NCBI GenBank assembly: GCA_013400155.1 | Contig: VXBM01000137.1 | Location: 405,388 to 469,387 of the forward strand | Direction: 5' to 3' | Origin: Helopsaltes ochotensis | Taxonomy: Eukaryota; Chordata; Aves; Passeriformes; Locustellidae | Length of the DNA stretch: 64,000 bases | Part shown: one piece after another, positions 61,351 through 64,000 of the stretch | How the letters are laid out: every line of letters begins with the position of its first letter | Numbering within the stretch: position 1 is the first letter of the stretch | Notes under the pieces: model-generated | Seen by the model: only the letters and a program-made list of their open reading frames with translations | What the model was told of the DNA's origin: nothing | Databases searched by the model: none | Made by a program: the position numbers and the translations under genes

Positions 61351-64000
61351 ACATTGGCATATCGATAAAATATCTTTATGTAATTGCCCTGATCTTGTAT
61401 CATCCCTAGAAATGGAATATCCCCTAGGATGCTGGATAAATTGATGTCCAAACTACTTCGTACTTCTTTAGGACACTCAGGTTAGTTTAGACATACTGGG
61501 GAAATATTTCTGTGGCAATAAATCTAAGGAAATCCAGAATACGATGTAATTACTTTTGTGCCGGGATCTGTTTTAGTCATGGTGCTTACTCTCCAGTATT
61601 AGTAATTAGCACTTGCATCCTCATGTACTCTGCATATATTCTTGAGCTTACGCTGAAGCTCAAAACGTGAATGTTGGAGTTCACAAGCTGGTCGGGGAGA
61701 TCTGGCTCACTTGATTGACTAGTCTGTTTGCTAAACTGCTGCCAGGTCCTGAGCAATCATACTCTCTTTTTGAAGAATGCAGGGAAAGAAAGTAGGTAAA
61801 AAAGTCAGTTACAACAGTCCAACTTGTAATTTAGTAAGAAATTACAGGATTTCTTCACTTGGATGTTCAGAAGAGAGCAGGGGGACTCTATGGGCTCTGG
61901 TGAGGGTTCTTTACTATTTGGTTAAAGACATTTGAAATCATTGTTTTTGTGCTGGGAGAACAGGATTGATCTAGAGCTATCCAGACAGTTCAGAGAGGTG
62001 GCAGCAGAGTGAGAGTTACTATGATTACTGGATTTTGGGTATCACAACCCCATAGAGCTAGTGTTTGAACTGCTTCATTGAATTCCTTGGCTTTGGGGCT
62101 CTTTTCGGCTACTGAGGGGAGATTGTTCATCCGAGTAATGGGTAGGGAGGGGGCTTATTCAAAGAGACATTTGTGAATTTAATTCTTATTGTGAGGCAAG
62201 GGTGTGAAGGCAAGAAATTATGTCCAAACACAGCAGAGCTTAAATGTATTTTTCTTATTAATATGTGGCTGATTAGTGTCAGGTTTTTCTGAATTGCTAA
62301 AACTTCTATGAATAAATTGTTCTTTATTTTATATACAGATAATTTGCTCACAGTAAGATAATTACTGCCAGCAAGAACATTCAGTGACGTATAAATTTAG
62401 CAGGGTTTTGATGGTTGGCCATAGAGATCTACTTATGTATATACATAATCGCACATATAAATTTTTTTAAAAAAAAAAAATTTTACAAGAATATTTCTTA
62501 GGTTTTGCACCCTGAATCATTGTTCTGTTTATAATAATGGACAGAATTTGGCAACACAAAGCAAAAATTGAAACAAAACAAACCAAGTGAAAACTATGAA
62601 TAAAATACTTTAAAATGTGCTTTTCTGTCCATCTTTCTAGACTAGAATTTATTGAGAGGAAGATCCATGTTGGAAATCCCTGTAGAAAAACTGATTCCAT
62701 TGCTGTGTGCTGCAGAACATTACAACACCTTTTTCAAAAATTCGTATTAGGTTTTTCTGATGCATTAATTATTTGGTGAAGCTTTTCCAATTGTTGAAAC
62801 TGTAATTTAATGCCATTTGCAGAAAATAAGGGTTTATTTACATGTCCTAATGAATATAGATGTTCTGTGTTCTGCTACGGTTAGGGGAAAGTGTATGAAA
62901 TTTCTGAAAAAAACTGTTTGTTTAATCTGATGCACCCAAAACTAAGACAGTTCTGTTGAAATACTATGAGTATCGTGTCTACTTAGGTGAGTATTATGAT
63001 TCAAAACTTGTTATATGTTGTTTCCCAGTATTTTATACTGTGTTTGTTTTCATTTTACTGTTTTATTTGGTTGTGGTAGTTGAGTTTGGCACTCCAAATG
63101 CTTTTTGAAATTTAGGTTATTAGTGGTTTATTCCTAACTGGTATATTACAGTAGATTTTAATTACTGTTTTTCTGCTGATCTTAATTTATATTAGTGGCT
63201 TCTATTAAGAGTTAGATTTGAAACTATTTAGTCTATTTCCAGAACTGATAATGTATGCTATGCAAAATGATCAGCAGAAAGCATTCATAATTAAAATAAA
63301 TATTTTTTGCTGCTTCCTAACATTAGAAGCCTAATTTCACGTGATTTGGTGGAATTGTGTTGGCACTTGTCAAGACATGAGCTTGTATGCTCCCTATGTG
63401 GATCACTGTGACACTTTAAGGAGAGTTTTGTGAGAAACTAAAAAATCATATTTTAAACTGGGAGCTCAGATGCTCCTTCCTCTGTCATTAAAGAAAAGGA
63501 GAAGGAGATGAGAGGGTGTATTAATGTTACATCTCAATGTAGATAGATATTAATTATATGAGAATTTCAGCTACCATGTATGAATAGATTCTGCAAGAGA
63601 AGAAAAGAGTATTTTGAGAAATAATATATTCCAGTTGTTACAGAAATTGAGAATCACATAACTGCATCCTAGTCTCAAAGAAAGAGTTAACATTTAGGTG
63701 ACAAGCCTTGAAAAGGCTCGATCTGCTTGAATCTCTTACTTAAAAGGGAAAACTAAATTATGAAAGCTAAATGCGTGGTTCCATTACATAGTGTACATAT
63801 ATAAATACAATACATACAATATGTACTCAAAATAGTGCAAGGCCCAAGCAGCTCAGAAAACTCAGTGGCAGTAGAAAGAGTCACTTCTTCATACTTTGCT
63901 TTAGCTGTTTTCTAATCTTTCTGTGTCTCGGTAGGTCAGCTAAATTTGTTTCAGTTTTGGGTGGAGTATGTAATGGAGCTGATCCCAAGTCTGGTCATGC

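Larger units (their letters stand above)
54489..64000 (+). other. C8orf34: Intron, at least 9.5 kb (3' end outside window)
   Basis: The intron starts with the donor gtaact. The next expected coding segment, continuing after the M-E-L-L end, was not found before base 64000. Contents are a 113-bp poly-T tract, three CR1 pieces (about 55430, 57555-57950 and 60040-61350) and otherwise AT-rich sequence. Open reading frames between 60.6 and 61.4 kb are CR1 relics on the - strand. Confidence 0.8.

Noticed and set aside
1..64000. CRISPR array, tRNA or rRNA gene, bacterial operon or other novel system
   Set aside because: No regularly spaced repeats, no cloverleaf or A/B box pair that I could support, and no clustered long ORFs. 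The window is vertebrate intronic DNA.

Overview
The window looks like one long intronic stretch of a bird chromosome. It is AT-rich with very low coding density. It carries several CR1 LINE copies, whose 3' ends show the characteristic ATTCTRTG motif, and avian-type endogenous retrovirus LTRs. A 75-base run of N marks an assembly gap. Species cannot be fixed from the sequence. The LTR at about 12 kb resembles a family I know from many non-galliform birds, but that is recollection rather than a search result.

The only convincing protein-coding gene is the + strand orthologue of human C8orf34 (VEST-1), a poorly characterised protein with an N-terminal RIIa-like (PKA regulatory subunit dimerisation/docking) domain. 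I can place six consecutive internal coding exons with exact splice sites and matching phases: 19681-19828, 20770-20901, 29373-29501, 44195-44223 (a 29-nt microexon), 50273-50442 and 54322-54488. Together they give 775 nt (258 codons plus one base) with no frame break. The first coding exon, holding the start of the RIIa domain, is not found and should lie upstream of base 1. The C-terminal exon(s) should lie beyond base 64000.

Layout: 1-19680 is upstream intron with an LTR at about 11996-12522 next to the gap. 19681-20901 holds the first two exons seen. 20902-29372 is an intron with a decayed sense CR1 (about 22700-24155). 29502-44194 is a 14.7 kb intron with a very old antisense L3/CR1-like LINE (about 30960-32150), a short CR1 tail (about 34160) and a nested CR1/LTR at 37265-39084. 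44224-54321 holds the microexon and the next two exons. 54489-64000 is an intron with a 113-bp poly-T tract, a short antisense CR1 tail (about 55430), a sense CR1 tail (about 57555-57950) and a longer antisense CR1 with reverse transcriptase remnants (about 60040-61350).

I found no bacterial-type system, CRISPR array, tRNA, rRNA or intact transposon ORF. The best items for a second look are the LTR nested inside the CR1 reverse transcriptase box with a clean 6-bp target duplication, the 37-bp triplication beside it, the microexon, the octamer-containing AT-rich blocks that may be conserved enhancers, and the poly-T tract.
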